A stretch of DNA of 64,000 bases from Vibrio sp. MEBiC08052 (GCF_001506075.1 NZ_KQ947475.1:3801130-3865129), one strand, 5' to 3'. Positions 32,758 to 41,985 are shown, numbered from the stretch's first letter. Notes: generated by a model not told the origin, from the sequence alone. Numbers and translations are program-made.

Positions 32758-33684
32758 TCAATAAAACCGGTGTGTTGTGGTGAGTTGTTGTGTGATCTCA
32801 TCAATAAACACCCGCACGCGGGCGGGCATGTAATGGGTTTGTGCGTACTGCATGACAATCGCACCGTGATAGCTGCTTTTAATCGTCCAGTCGGGTAATA
32901 GTTGGACAATCTCACCATTGACTAATGCTTCCCGAACCACAAAGTCATGAAAAATGCCGATACCCAATCCATGTTTGACGCCATTCAGCCGCATCTGCGA
33001 ATGATTGACGGCATAGCGTCCGGTGACGGTGACCGTGTGGGTTTCCTGCATGTGCATGAACGTCCAGATATTATCTTTATTATGTTCGGCAAGGTAGAGA
33101 CAGTCGTGCTGTTTTAAGTCCAATGGATGGTGTGGCTGTCCCCGTTCAGCCAGATAATCCGGGCTGGCACACAGCACTAAATTGGTCTTGCCGATTTCTT
33201 TCATCACCAGATTCTCATCCGGCTTGTCGGTTAAACGAATCGCCACATCAATATTGTTTTTAAACAGATCAATGTGTCCGTCTACCGAGCGTAAGCGTAA
33301 CTGAATATCCGGATACTGTTTGAGGAATGGCACGACCAAAGGTTGCAGGACTGAATTGAGAAAGGCTTCCGGTGCTGCGACCGTCAGCGTTCCCGACGGA
33401 TGAATATGCTCCGAGGTTGACAGATCAACAGCCTGTTGGGCGGCTTTCATCATCACCAGACATTGGTCATAAATCTGTTGACCCGACTGGGTAATCATCA
33501 GTTTGCGGGTAGTTCTTTCCAACAATTTGACATGTAGCGACTGCTCCAGTCTGGTCACTAACTTACTCAGTGCTGACGGGGTGACCCCGAGTTTTGCGGC
33601 GGCGGCGGTGAAACTGCCCTCATTGACAATCAGAATGAAGGTTGCCAAATCCGGTAATAAGCTGATTAGTTGGGTCTGAAGCAT
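32758..33684 (-). CDS. LysR-family transcriptional regulator
   Basis: 308 residues. The N-terminal helix-turn-helix is FTAAAAKLGVTPSALSKLVT, then RLEQSLHVKLLERTTRKL. A type 2 periplasmic-binding-like sensor domain covers about 90-300. The sequence style (AAPEAFLNSVLQPLVVPFL) fits the CrgA/AaeR-like group that often controls nearby membrane or oxidoreductase genes. It converges with the DeoR gene and diverges from the prephenate dehydratase-like gene at 33832, its most likely neighbouring target. The effector is not known. Confidence 0.88.
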   Translation of the reverse strand: MLQTQLISLLPDLATFILIVNEGSFTAAAAKLGVTPSALSKLVTRLEQSLHVKLLERTTRKLMITQSGQQIYDQCLVMMKAAQQAVDLSTSEHIHPSGTLTVAAPEAFLNSVLQPLVVPFLKQYPDIQLRLRSVDGHIDLFKNNIDVAIRLTDKPDENLVMKEIGKTNLVLCASPDYLAERGQPHHPLDLKQHDCLYLAEHNKDNIWTFMHMQETHTVTVTGRYAVNHSQMRLNGVKHGLGIGIFHDFVVREALVNGEIVQLLPDWTIKSSYHGAIVMQYAQTHYMPARVRVFIDEITQQLTTTHRFY

Positions 33685-33831
33685 CGGGATCGATCATCGT
33701 GTCAAAAGGTTGCCGCCTATCATACCGGAGAGCCCGTCGGTGCGGATAGCCTGATGAGACGCATCAGTTAATTTTATTTTTATGTTAGACTACGGCTGCT
33801 TTTTCGGGCTGGTTATTGGTTAGGGACAGAC

Positions 33832-34704
33832 ATGAAAAAAATTGCAACATTAGGGCCGCGGGGAACATTTTCAGAAACGGCGACACTTCGCTACATCACG
33901 GAGCAGTCAGCACTGCCCATGGATACACCAATGTTCCCGTACGAATTGGCGTATTTTTCTTCAATCGAACGGGCACTGGATGCGATAGGTTCGGTGTGTG
34001 ATGTCGGCGTGTTGCCGGTTGAAAACTTCTCTGAGGGGTTTATTCCCTCTGTGCTCGATCAACTGATTCATGCGGATCTCAAAATTATTGGTGAAGTGAT
34101 TCTCCCTATTCGTTTTGCTTGTGTGAGCACGGTTGCGTTACGTGAGATTCAACAATTATTTGTTCAGTTCGTCGCGAAAGGGCAATGTAGTCGTTTTATT
34201 GAATCACTGGGGACATGTCAGATTGTTCTGACCGAGAGTAATACCGAATCACTGGCATTGGCCCGTCAATCCTCACAGCCCTGTGCAGCGATTGTACCGG
34301 CTGATAGCGTACAGCAAGAGACGTTTGCCGCAGTGGTTGAGAACGTCAATGACTACGAGAATAATCAGACTCGGTTTTTGGTCTTTGCCGCGCAACATTA
34401 TCCGGAGACTTATTATGCTGAAGCTGACTATAAAACCAGCCTGATTGTGGTTGATGAGCATGATCATCCCGGTTTCCTCGGGGAGATTCTGACCTCTTTT
34501 TCCCGACGAAAAGTCAATCTGACGTCGATTATTTCCCGCCCGACCTGCACGCAATTCGGTAAATATCACTTTTTTATCGATTTGGACGGGCACCACCAAG
34601 ACCCGGCCGTCGCAGCGGCGCTGACTGAAATCGATGCGATCAGCAAAGTGAAATGCCTCGGTTCCTATTTGAAAGCCCAGGTTCTGGACCGGTCGAGTTT
34701 TTGA
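33832..34704 (+). CDS. Prephenate dehydratase-like protein with ACT domain (monofunctional)
   Basis: 290 residues. IATLGPRGTFSETATLRYI is the first prephenate dehydratase motif, and ENNQTRFLVFA contains the conserved T-R-F catalytic segment. The ACT domain near 200-285 includes HPGFLGEILTSFSRRKVNLT and SIISRPTCTQFGKYHFFID. Prephenate dehydratase makes phenylpyruvate for phenylalanine. Vibrio species normally use a PheA fused to chorismate mutase; this one lacks that domain, so it is an additional or repurposed enzyme. No aromatic-pathway genes are next to it, but a divergent LysR regulator is. Confidence 0.8.
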   Translation: MKKIATLGPRGTFSETATLRYITEQSALPMDTPMFPYELAYFSSIERALDAIGSVCDVGVLPVENFSEGFIPSVLDQLIHADLKIIGEVILPIRFACVSTVALREIQQLFVQFVAKGQCSRFIESLGTCQIVLTESNTESLALARQSSQPCAAIVPADSVQQETFAAVVENVNDYENNQTRFLVFAAQHYPETYYAEADYKTSLIVVDEHDHPGFLGEILTSFSRRKVNLTSIISRPTCTQFGKYHFFIDLDGHHQDPAVAAALTEIDAISKVKCLGSYLKAQVLDRSSF

Positions 34705-34717
34705 ATGTCTGAACCGA

Positions 34718-36535
34718 TTAGCAACTCAAAATACCGAGCGTTTTGAGTTTGCGATAAATGGTATTACGGCTGACCCCGAGTAACCGTGAGGTCTGGCTGA
34801 TATTCCCCTGAGTTGCCTGATAGGTTTGCAGTAGGCGACTTTCTACCGTGGTTTTCAAATCGGGCATTCGGTGTGTTTCATTGACTGCGATTAGTGGGGG
34901 ATCTGCCTGTTGAATCGATGAGACTGTCGGTGCAGATGAGGTCAATGATTTCAGAATATGACCGGGAATATGCGCCAGCTTCAACAGCGGTTCGTCGCTG
35001 GTGAGCAGGCAAGTGACTTTCAGCATATTATCCAGCTCGCGAATATTGCCCGGCCAGAGATAAGCTTGCAGAACTTGCAATAATTGCGGACAAATCTGTT
35101 GCTGATTAAGACGATATTGGCGATGAATATGCTCAATCAGTTGTGCTTTATCTTGCCGATCCCGCAATGGGGGAAGTTCAAGAACCAGCCCGTTGAGACG
35201 ATAATAAAGGTCCTGACGGAATCGTCCTGCTGCCACTTCCGCGGTTAAATCCTTATGGGTGGCCGCAATAACCTGAATATCAACCGGTTCACTCTGGCCC
35301 GACCCCACCGGAATCACCTCTTTTTCTTGCAAAACATGGAGCAGGCGGCACTGTGCGTCCAGCGGCATATCCGCGATTTCATCAAGAAACAACATGCCCT
35401 GATGTGCTTGGCGGATTTTACCCTGATAGCCTTTGGGGCTCGCCCCCGTGAAGGCACCGGCAACGTAACCGAACAGTTCGGATTCAATCAGATCTCTGGG
35501 GATTGCACCACAATTAACGATGACTAACGGATGATGTTTCCGTGAGCTGTGCTGATGCAGTGCTTTGACGAATTCATTTTTACCGACTCCGGTTTCTCCC
35601 AGAATCAGCAGGGGAATATCTTTATCGATCAGTTTATGAGCCTGTTGCCAGGCTTGCTCAATCCGGTCATCACCGAAATGGAGTTCACAGGAGGTGGTAA
35701 ATGCGCTGGCCGAGCGAAAGGTGCTGGATTTTTTTCCGGCGGATTGGAGGGGATGTTTTTCAAAAACCAGCGTACGGTCCTGCTGTTGTAACAGGTGCTC
35801 GATTGAGAGCCCGATAATGTTGGGGCGTTCAAGTAACTGAAAGGCAATATGGTTATGGGCAAGCACTTTGCCTGATGCGTCAGCAACCAACACACCCTGC
35901 CAGCCGCTGTTGAGTAGATTTTTTTCACAGGCTAGATTGATTTTAACCGCACCGTCAGGAATATCGCATAGCAGATGGTTTTCCACCTGTTGAACCATAT
36001 TCTGAACCAGCATTTGGGTCGAAAGATCATGCTGCTGCTGTTCACTGGTGATATCTAAAACACCGATGAGTTGCCCCTGATGGTTAAAGACCGGACTGGC
36101 GGAGCAGCTAATAAACTGGTGTTGATGAACGTAGTGTTGTTTGCCGATGATCGTCAATGGCCGGGCTTCGACAATAGTGGTCCCGATGGCATTGGTGCCT
36201 TTGAGATTTTCCTGCCAGCAGACGCCATTATCCAGTGCGATTTGGGTGAGTCGTTCCTTAAAACGCGGTTGCCCCCAGCTCGCCAGAATCACACCATCCC
36301 GGTCGGTGAGGATCAGGCGGCTATCACTATGGGCAAACATCTGATTAAACAGCGGCAGCGCATAAGTTTCGACCGCTTGGATCAGCGGGTTAACCGACCA
36401 TTTTCGCGCTTTGAGTTCGGCACTGGACATGATGATATTTTCAGGCTGCCGACGCTGTTTTAAACCAGCCTGATGACATCGATCCCAGGATGATGTCAGC
36501 CAGTCTCCGGCAGAAAATTGAACATGTTGCATCAT
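34718..36535 (-). CDS. Sigma-54-dependent transcriptional activator, AcoR type
   Basis: 605 residues. The N-terminus (about 60-200) is GAF-like, with NGVCWQENLKGTNAIGTTIV as in AcoR. The AAA+ domain has Walker A GETGVGKNEFVKALHQHS, the sigma-54-contacting GAFTGA loop in ELFGYVAGAFTGASPKGYQG, and Walker B GMLFLDEIADMPL. A Fis-type helix-turn-helix ends the protein (ISQTSRLLGVSRNTIYRKLK). Relatives answer to acetoin or alcohols and switch on aldehyde or acetoin oxidation. It is divergent from the aldehyde dehydrogenase gene, which has a sigma-54 promoter. Confidence 0.92.
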   Translation of the reverse strand: MMQHVQFSAGDWLTSSWDRCHQAGLKQRRQPENIIMSSAELKARKWSVNPLIQAVETYALPLFNQMFAHSDSRLILTDRDGVILASWGQPRFKERLTQIALDNGVCWQENLKGTNAIGTTIVEARPLTIIGKQHYVHQHQFISCSASPVFNHQGQLIGVLDITSEQQQHDLSTQMLVQNMVQQVENHLLCDIPDGAVKINLACEKNLLNSGWQGVLVADASGKVLAHNHIAFQLLERPNIIGLSIEHLLQQQDRTLVFEKHPLQSAGKKSSTFRSASAFTTSCELHFGDDRIEQAWQQAHKLIDKDIPLLILGETGVGKNEFVKALHQHSSRKHHPLVIVNCGAIPRDLIESELFGYVAGAFTGASPKGYQGKIRQAHQGMLFLDEIADMPLDAQCRLLHVLQEKEVIPVGSGQSEPVDIQVIAATHKDLTAEVAAGRFRQDLYYRLNGLVLELPPLRDRQDKAQLIEHIHRQYRLNQQQICPQLLQVLQAYLWPGNIRELDNMLKVTCLLTSDEPLLKLAHIPGHILKSLTSSAPTVSSIQQADPPLIAVNETHRMPDLKTTVESRLLQTYQATQGNISQTSRLLGVSRNTIYRKLKTLGILSC

Positions 36536-36558
36536 TGTTTCACTCTTTCACATGGACC

Positions 36559-36670
36559 GTGTTCCATTTTGTAACACTTGAACAATTTGGAGAGAATCAT
36601 CGGGTTACCCCGATGCCAACAAGGTGTAATTGTTATTTTTTGTTAATCATAGTGTTACACAAAGGTAACA
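36559..36670 (+). promoter_or_regulatory. Two palindromic activator sites before the aldehyde dehydrogenase gene
   Basis: GTGTT-N9-AACAC at 36559-36577 and TGTTA-N8-TAACA at 36653-36670 are related palindromes. The first lies 110 bases before the -24/-12 promoter at 36687 and the second directly before it. They are likely binding sites for the neighbouring sigma-54 activator; the second could instead serve autoregulation. Binding is inferred. Confidence 0.5.
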
Positions 36671-36686
36671 ACAAGTTTTTCAATGC

Positions 36687-36701
36687 TGGCCTGTGATTTG
36701 C
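36687..36701 (+). promoter_or_regulatory. Sigma-54 promoter of the aldehyde dehydrogenase gene
   Basis: TGGCCTGTGATTTGC has GG and GC separated by exactly ten bases. It lies 99 bases before the start codon and pairs logically with the divergent sigma-54 activator gene. Confidence 0.75.
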
Positions 36702-36799
36702 GTTACACAGAAAATTACAGGCAAAACATAACGCCTGAACAATGCCAAAACAAACAATGGTATGAATGTGAAAATAAAATAAGCCAGAAGGAACGACAT

Positions 36800-38320
36800 A
36801 TGATTTATGCGCAACCCGGAACAGCAGATGCAATCATCAACTTTAAATCCCATTACGACAATTATATTGGGGGTCAGTGGGTCAAACCGGTTGATGGCAG
36901 ATACTTTGACAATATTTCTCCGGTCAACGGTCAACCTTACTGTCAGGTTGCCCGTTCTTCGGAAGCGGATATCAACCTTGCTTTGGACGCAGCCCATGAG
37001 ATTCGTGCTAAGTGGGCTGCGACACCTGTAGCTGAGCGTGCCAACATTCTCCTCAAAGTTGCTGATCGCATCGAAGCGCATCTGGAAGAGCTGGCGGTTG
37101 CTGAGGCATGGGAAAACGGTAAGCCGGTTCGTGAAACACTGGCTGCGGATCTGCCGTTGGTGGTGGATCACTTCCGCTATTTCGCCGGTTGTATTCGTGC
37201 GCAGGAAGGTTCGGCGGCAGAACTGGACAGCACCACGGCCAGTTATCATTTCCCTGAACCGATCGGCGTGGTCGGGCAGATCATTCCGTGGAACTTCCCA
37301 ATGTTGATGGCGGCCTGGAAACTGGCTCCGGCACTGGCTGCCGGTTGTTGTGTGGTATTAAAACCAGCAGAACAGACACCAACGTCTATACTGGTATTAA
37401 TGGAAAAAATTGGTGACCTGTTGCCACCGGGTGTTATCAATATTGTTAACGGATACGGGGCTGAAGCAGGCCAAGCGCTGGCAGTCAGTAACCGCATTGC
37501 CAAACTGGCCTTTACCGGTTCAACCCAAGTGGGTAACCATATCTTGAAATGTGCGGCAGATAACTTGATTCCATCGACTGTGGAGCTGGGCGGTAAGTCA
37601 CCCAATATCTATTTCTCCGATATTTTCGATTACGAAGATGAGTATTTGGATAAGTGTATCGAAGGTATTTTGCTGGGATTCTTCAACCAAGGTGAAGTTT
37701 GTACGTGTCCGTCCCGGGTGTTGGTGCATGAATCGGTCTATGAGCGGTTTATCGAGAAAGTGATTGAGCGGGCGAAAACCATTAAGCAGGGGAATCCGCT
37801 TGATACTGAAACGCAGGTCGGTGCGCAGGCGTCACAGGAACAATTCGACAAGATTCTCAGTTATCTTGAAATCGGTCGTAACGAAGGGGCTCAGGTCTTG
37901 TTTGGCGGAGAAGCGTCGCAGCAAAGTGGCAGTGTTGAACATGGTTACTACATTCAGCCAACCATGCTGTTCGGTCATAACAAAATGCGGGTGTTTCAGG
38001 AAGAGATTTTCGGTCCGGTGATTGCTGTCACGACGTTTAAAGATGAAGCTGAGGCCTTGGCACTTGCCAATGACACTGAGTACGGATTGGGTGCCGGAGT
38101 ATGGACGCGTGATACCAATCTCGCGTACCGCATGGCAAGAAATATTGAAGCCGGTCGGGTTTGGGTCAACTGTTATCATGCTTACCCGGCACACGCGGCT
38201 TTCGGTGGCTACAAAAAATCAGGGATTGGCCGGGAAACGCATAAGATGATGCTCGGCCACTATCAGAATACGAAGAATATATTGGTGAGTTACAGCACTA
38301 ACCCACTGGGATTCTTCTAG
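36800..38320 (+). CDS. NAD-dependent aldehyde dehydrogenase (AldB/AcoD/ExaC type)
   Basis: About 506 residues, the usual length. The NAD-binding part has IIPWNFPMLMAAWKLAPALA and FTGSTQVGNH, the catalytic Glu is in VELGGKSPNIYFSD, and the catalytic Cys is in FNQGEVCTCPSRVLV. AHAAFGGYKKSGIGRETHKM near the end is typical of acetaldehyde dehydrogenases. It oxidises aldehydes, probably acetaldehyde, to acids. ATG 36800 has AAGGA seven bases upstream; the earlier in-frame ATG at 36683 falls within the promoter and is rejected. A strong terminator follows. Confidence 0.93.
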   Translation: MIYAQPGTADAIINFKSHYDNYIGGQWVKPVDGRYFDNISPVNGQPYCQVARSSEADINLALDAAHEIRAKWAATPVAERANILLKVADRIEAHLEELAVAEAWENGKPVRETLAADLPLVVDHFRYFAGCIRAQEGSAAELDSTTASYHFPEPIGVVGQIIPWNFPMLMAAWKLAPALAAGCCVVLKPAEQTPTSILVLMEKIGDLLPPGVINIVNGYGAEAGQALAVSNRIAKLAFTGSTQVGNHILKCAADNLIPSTVELGGKSPNIYFSDIFDYEDEYLDKCIEGILLGFFNQGEVCTCPSRVLVHESVYERFIEKVIERAKTIKQGNPLDTETQVGAQASQEQFDKILSYLEIGRNEGAQVLFGGEASQQSGSVEHGYYIQPTMLFGHNKMRVFQEEIFGPVIAVTTFKDEAEALALANDTEYGLGAGVWTRDTNLAYRMARNIEAGRVWVNCYHAYPAHAAFGGYKKSGIGRETHKMMLGHYQNTKNILVSYSTNPLGFF

Positions 38321-38400
38321 GGTTTTGTCTCCCCGCTTCACAAAAAAGAAGTTGTGAAGCTTATTGTGCTGATCTAAGGAAGGTTTGGCACGCTTACGCA

Positions 38401-38429
38401 GCGCCTCTGATTTCAGAGGCGCTTTTTTA
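38401..38429 (+). terminator. Rho-independent terminator after the aldehyde dehydrogenase gene
   Basis: GCGCCTCTGA (38401-38410) pairs with TCAGAGGCGC (38413-38422), followed by seven T. Confidence 0.85.
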
Positions 38430-38592
38430 TGGTGTTAGACTTGCTTGTCTACCAGAGTCTGGCAGTGAATGAGGTGGGTCACACGCTTACTGATTTCATC
38501 GAAGAAGATGACTAGAAAGGTGGTTATGGTGCCTGTCCCTGTCATGGTCGATAGCTGATATTGAATTGTGCAACTATCGTGACTATCCGATA

Positions 38593-38617
38593 GAGGACGC
38601 CACAGCGTCCTTTTTTT
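38593..38617 (+). terminator. Rho-independent terminator with no gene directly before it
   Basis: GAGGACGC pairs with GCGTCC across a short loop and is followed by seven T. It lies 164 bases after another complete terminator with no credible ORF between them, so it may end a small RNA. The 449-base gap between the aldehyde dehydrogenase and amidoligase genes holds nothing else I recognise. Confidence 0.7.
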
Positions 38618-38769
38618 GGCATGGTTGTTCTACAGATTGCTCTCTGTTTGGCATCAACAGATAGTCAGGCATATGTCAGAACCACCCGTTAGACTTCTGG
38701 CCATCTTGTAAAAGCCAGAGGTTAATATGCTAGACTGATAAGATAACCTACAAAAATGGTGATTTATCA

Positions 38770-39744
38770 ATGTCATTTAAGATGCCACCTATCACTGCTA
38801 CCCAAAATGGTGATATCAGAAAGGTAGGATTTGAATTGGAATTTACCGGTTTGACGCTTGAGCAAGCGATTGAGCCCTTGTGTTCGATCTTGGGCGGTAA
38901 AGTCGAGCAGCAGTCTGCGGTTGAGTTTGGTGTGCGTACCGACGATTTAGGAACGTTCAATATCGAATTAGACTGGGATTTTCTCAAACGTAAAGCCAAA
39001 ACGGCCTGGCAGGAAGACGATGGTCATCAACTGGTCGATCTATTACATCAGGCCGCTTTGCCGATTGTGCCACTTGAAATTGTCAGCCCCCCGATCCCTC
39101 TGGATCAACTTGAACCCCTCAATCAACTGATTCCGGCCCTACGTAAAGCAGGTGCAAAGGGGACAGAAGACTCCGTGATTGCCGCCTTTGGTGTACATAT
39201 CAATCCTGAATTACCAGATTTGACTGCCACAACGATCAACAACTATCTCAAAGCGTTTGCTTTACTCCAGTGGTGGCTAGTCGAGGCGCATGACGTCGAT
39301 CCAACCCGTCGGCTCAGTCCCTATATTGCACTCTATCCTGACGCTTATGTGAAAGTACTGCTCAACGATACTTCGGCTGATTTAGATCATCTGTTTGATG
39401 GTTATCTCAAACATAATGCCACGCGTAATCGTGCGCTGGACTTATTACCATTATTGGCCGAAATCGATGCTGACCGTGTTCGTCAGGTCGTCGATGATCC
39501 GAAAATCAAAGCGCGCCCCACATTTCACTATCGCCTGCCTGATTGTCGTATTGAAGATGCCAACTGGGATCTGACCAAGAGTTGGGATTTATGGTGTGTT
39601 GTCGAAAAACTCGCGGCAGATCCGCAGGCTATCAAGACGCTGACAATGCGTTTTCTGAAATTAGAACGCCCATTGATTGGTGTTGATCGCAAAGTTTGGG
39701 TAAAGGAGATTTCACAATGGCTCAACGACCGAGGGTGGGCGTAA
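38770..39744 (+). CDS. Amidoligase-family enzyme
   Basis: 324 residues. VGFELEFTGLTLEQAIEPL near the start and NIELDWDFLKRKAK later are the glutamate-containing strands that hold magnesium and ATP in the glutamine-synthetase-like amidoligase fold. PLEIVSPPIPLDQLEPLNQL and AAFGVHINPELPDL match further family motifs. Amidoligases join a carboxylate and an amine at the cost of ATP. The substrates here are unknown. The next gene, a class I glutamine amidotransferase-like hydrolase, overlaps it by 28 bases, an arrangement known for this family. Confidence 0.82.
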   Translation: MSFKMPPITATQNGDIRKVGFELEFTGLTLEQAIEPLCSILGGKVEQQSAVEFGVRTDDLGTFNIELDWDFLKRKAKTAWQEDDGHQLVDLLHQAALPIVPLEIVSPPIPLDQLEPLNQLIPALRKAGAKGTEDSVIAAFGVHINPELPDLTATTINNYLKAFALLQWWLVEAHDVDPTRRLSPYIALYPDAYVKVLLNDTSADLDHLFDGYLKHNATRNRALDLLPLLAEIDADRVRQVVDDPKIKARPTFHYRLPDCRIEDANWDLTKSWDLWCVVEKLAADPQAIKTLTMRFLKLERPLIGVDRKVWVKEISQWLNDRGWA

Positions 39745-40403
39745 CGGGCAACGGCAAGCGCTGGTCACCTTCGTGGTGGTGTACACGGATTGCATTATGG
39801 CTGGTCGGCGCGCGGGCAATCCGCTTAAGTGTCCGCCATTCATGGTCGGGTGAATCGTTGGATGCTTTGATTATTGGGGGCGGTGACGACATCAGCCCCG
39901 AACATTATGGTGGCGATGTCAATCAACAGGTGAGGCTCGACCCCGAACGCGATCAACTGGAAATTGATTGGATCGAATGGGCACTTGAACATCGTAAACC
40001 GCTGCTTGGCATATGCCGCGGATTACAATTGATTAATGTGGTCAAAGGTGGCTCTTTATATGCCGATATTCGCGGGCTGCGTCAACAGACGTATAACCGT
40101 TCAGGATTACTCCCGACCAAACAGGTCAAGCTCAGTGTGAACTCAAAACTGGCCGCCGTCTGTAGAAAGACACATTTACGCGTGAATAGTTTGCATCATC
40201 AGGCCGTCAAAAATGTGGGGCAGGATTTACAGGTGGTTGGGACGGATTTAGACCAGTTTACTCAGGCGGTGGAAAGCATCGATCATGCCCCCATACTCGG
40301 TGTGCAGTGGCATCCCGAATACCTCTTTTACTTACCCACGCAACTCGCTATTTTCCGCTGGCTATGTGCTCAGGGGGCTGCCTATCAAACGGATAAAGCA
40401 TGA
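39717..40403 (+). CDS. Class I glutamine amidotransferase-like hydrolase (peptidase C26 / PuuD type)
   Basis: 228 residues. The nucleophile elbow KPLLGICRGLQLINVVKGGS has the catalytic Cys, and ILGVQWHPEYLF has the His and Glu. LDALIIGGGDDISPEHYGG is typical of gamma-glutamyl-GABA hydrolases. ATG 39717 has AAAGGAG at 39702-39708, so it starts inside the amidoligase gene and is translationally coupled. It could supply ammonia from glutamine to the ligase, or cleave a gamma-glutamyl amide made by it. Both are inference. N-terminal residues WSPSWWC are unusually tryptophan-rich. Confidence 0.85.
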   Translation: MAQRPRVGVTGNGKRWSPSWWCTRIALWLVGARAIRLSVRHSWSGESLDALIIGGGDDISPEHYGGDVNQQVRLDPERDQLEIDWIEWALEHRKPLLGICRGLQLINVVKGGSLYADIRGLRQQTYNRSGLLPTKQVKLSVNSKLAAVCRKTHLRVNSLHHQAVKNVGQDLQVVGTDLDQFTQAVESIDHAPILGVQWHPEYLFYLPTQLAIFRWLCAQGAAYQTDKA

Positions 40404-40478
40404 TTCAGGATTGTTCGCATTTTTTGACTGAAAAATGAAGGAATTATCAATTCTGAGGTAGGGGGTGAGAAGTTAAAC

Positions 40479-40507
40479 ACTGTTGGTTGCATGAAGCAAC
40501 CAACAGT
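40479..40507. repeat. Perfect inverted repeat between convergent genes
   Basis: ACTGTTGGTTGC (40479-40490) pairs with GCAACCAACAGT (40496-40507) around a five-base loop. No T-run follows on either strand, so it is not a classical terminator, though its location between convergent genes suggests a role in ending transcription. Confidence 0.55.
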
Positions 40508-40578
40508 TGATACCAGCCTATCTCACCAAACGTCCTCCCGATTTAACCCGAACATCTCAGTCAAATCAGTACTTTTTT

Positions 40579-41985
40579 TTATATTAACGCCTCGCGATCT
40601 TTCTGGGCCTGAACCGGCTCTGCCGACAGGGGGTCAGACAGTTCAAGCTCAGTCAAGTCAGATTTGATTTGAGCCAGTTTGTGGTTATCAAGTTTATAGA
40701 ACAGCATAAATATCGCTAATGAGGCAAAAAACAATCCGGGGATCACGGTAAACAGTAAGTTGATCGCATTGATTGCTTCTGGTGTTTGAACTGCTGCGCC
40801 ACCTTGATATCCAGCCCACGCCAAGATCCAACCGACACCGGCACCACCAATCGCGATACCCAGTTTGATGGCAAACAGATTGGTTGAAAATACCATGCCG
40901 CTCAGTGAACGGTTACTGCGGGTTTTTTCGTAGTCAACCACATCGGACATCATGCTCCACAGAATCGGGGTGGTACTCATTTGCACCACACCTAGCAGGA
41001 CGACTAATGTAAATACCGCAGGGACATTAGTGGGTTCGACGAGGTAGAGTAATGCTGCGAGAATCCCTGAGATCACTGTCAGAATTCGGTATGTGGTTGG
41101 TTTGTTATATTTGCCGAATAAAGGCGAAGATAACATCGCCCCGACAATATTCGCCAACATCCCGGAAACCATAAAAATCGTGGCAAGGTCTGCCCGGCCC
41201 ATCACGACTTTCACATAGTACATCGTGGATGCCCCTTTAAATACGACCCCCGTGAGGAGCACGACGTTTACAATGAATAAGATTCGCCACTGACTATTTT
41301 TCATGAGTCGCTTTAAGTCTTGCAGCGCAGATTGCCTCTCTTCTGTTGGGACATAACGCTCTTTGGTATTCGCAAAACTGAAAAAGAATAATGCGATAGC
41401 ACCAAGCCCCATCACCGCCATTGCGCCCAAATAGCCTTTTTGCGTATTCCCTTGACCAATAACATCCACCAGCGGGAGTGCAACCATGGCGACAATCAGC
41501 CCACCCGCTGTACTCAGTGCGAAACGATAGGATTGTAGCGAAGTCCGTTCACTTGAGTCATTAGTAAGGGCATTGGCCATCGCACAGTAAGGGACATTGA
41601 TCGCTGTATACATGAGTGTTAAGAAAATATAAGACGTGTATGCGTAGATCAGTTTTCCGGTTTCACCAAAATTCGGGGTGAAAAAAGCGAGCATACAAGC
41701 AACCCCGAAAGGAATCGCAATCCACAACAGGTAAGGTCTGTAGCGGCCATGCTTTGAATGTGTTCTGTCAACAATTGAACCCATAATCGGGTCTGTTACG
41801 GCATCAATAAAACGGACGAGTAAAAACATGGTTCCCATATGTGCGGGAGAGAGCCCATAAATGTCCGTATAAAAGTAAGCTAAAAAAAGCATGACGGTCT
41901 GCCAGACAAAGTTACAGCCGGTATCGCCTAAGCCATACGCGATTTTCTCTTTGACCGACAATTTATTGGTAGTTGTCGTAGTCAT
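40579..41985 (-). CDS. GPH-family sugar:cation symporter (MelB-like MFS)
   Basis: 468 residues with about 12 predicted membrane helices. KIAYGLGDTGCNFVWQTVML at the N-terminus and FIDAVTDPIMGSIVDRTHSK are hallmark glycoside-pentoside-hexuronide family motifs; the Asp residues in the latter bind the cation in MelB. The cytoplasmic tail is polar and acidic. The sugar is probably a glycoside or uronide but cannot be told. No glycosidase is next to it. A 793-base AT-rich region lies upstream. Confidence 0.9.
   Translation of the reverse strand: MTTTTTNKLSVKEKIAYGLGDTGCNFVWQTVMLFLAYFYTDIYGLSPAHMGTMFLLVRFIDAVTDPIMGSIVDRTHSKHGRYRPYLLWIAIPFGVACMLAFFTPNFGETGKLIYAYTSYIFLTLMYTAINVPYCAMANALTNDSSERTSLQSYRFALSTAGGLIVAMVALPLVDVIGQGNTQKGYLGAMAVMGLGAIALFFFSFANTKERYVPTEERQSALQDLKRLMKNSQWRILFIVNVVLLTGVVFKGASTMYYVKVVMGRADLATIFMVSGMLANIVGAMLSSPLFGKYNKPTTYRILTVISGILAALLYLVEPTNVPAVFTLVVLLGVVQMSTTPILWSMMSDVVDYEKTRSNRSLSGMVFSTNLFAIKLGIAIGGAGVGWILAWAGYQGGAAVQTPEAINAINLLFTVIPGLFFASLAIFMLFYKLDNHKLAQIKSDLTELELSDPLSAEPVQAQKDREALI

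Noticed and set aside
36683..36799. N-terminal extension of the aldehyde dehydrogenase by 39 codons
   Set aside because: It overlaps the sigma-54 promoter, and a good ribosome binding site precedes ATG 36800.
38385..38400. TGGCAC followed by ACGCAG, like a sigma-54 promoter
   Set aside because: GG and GC are nine, not ten, bases apart and the following hairpin belongs to the upstream terminator.
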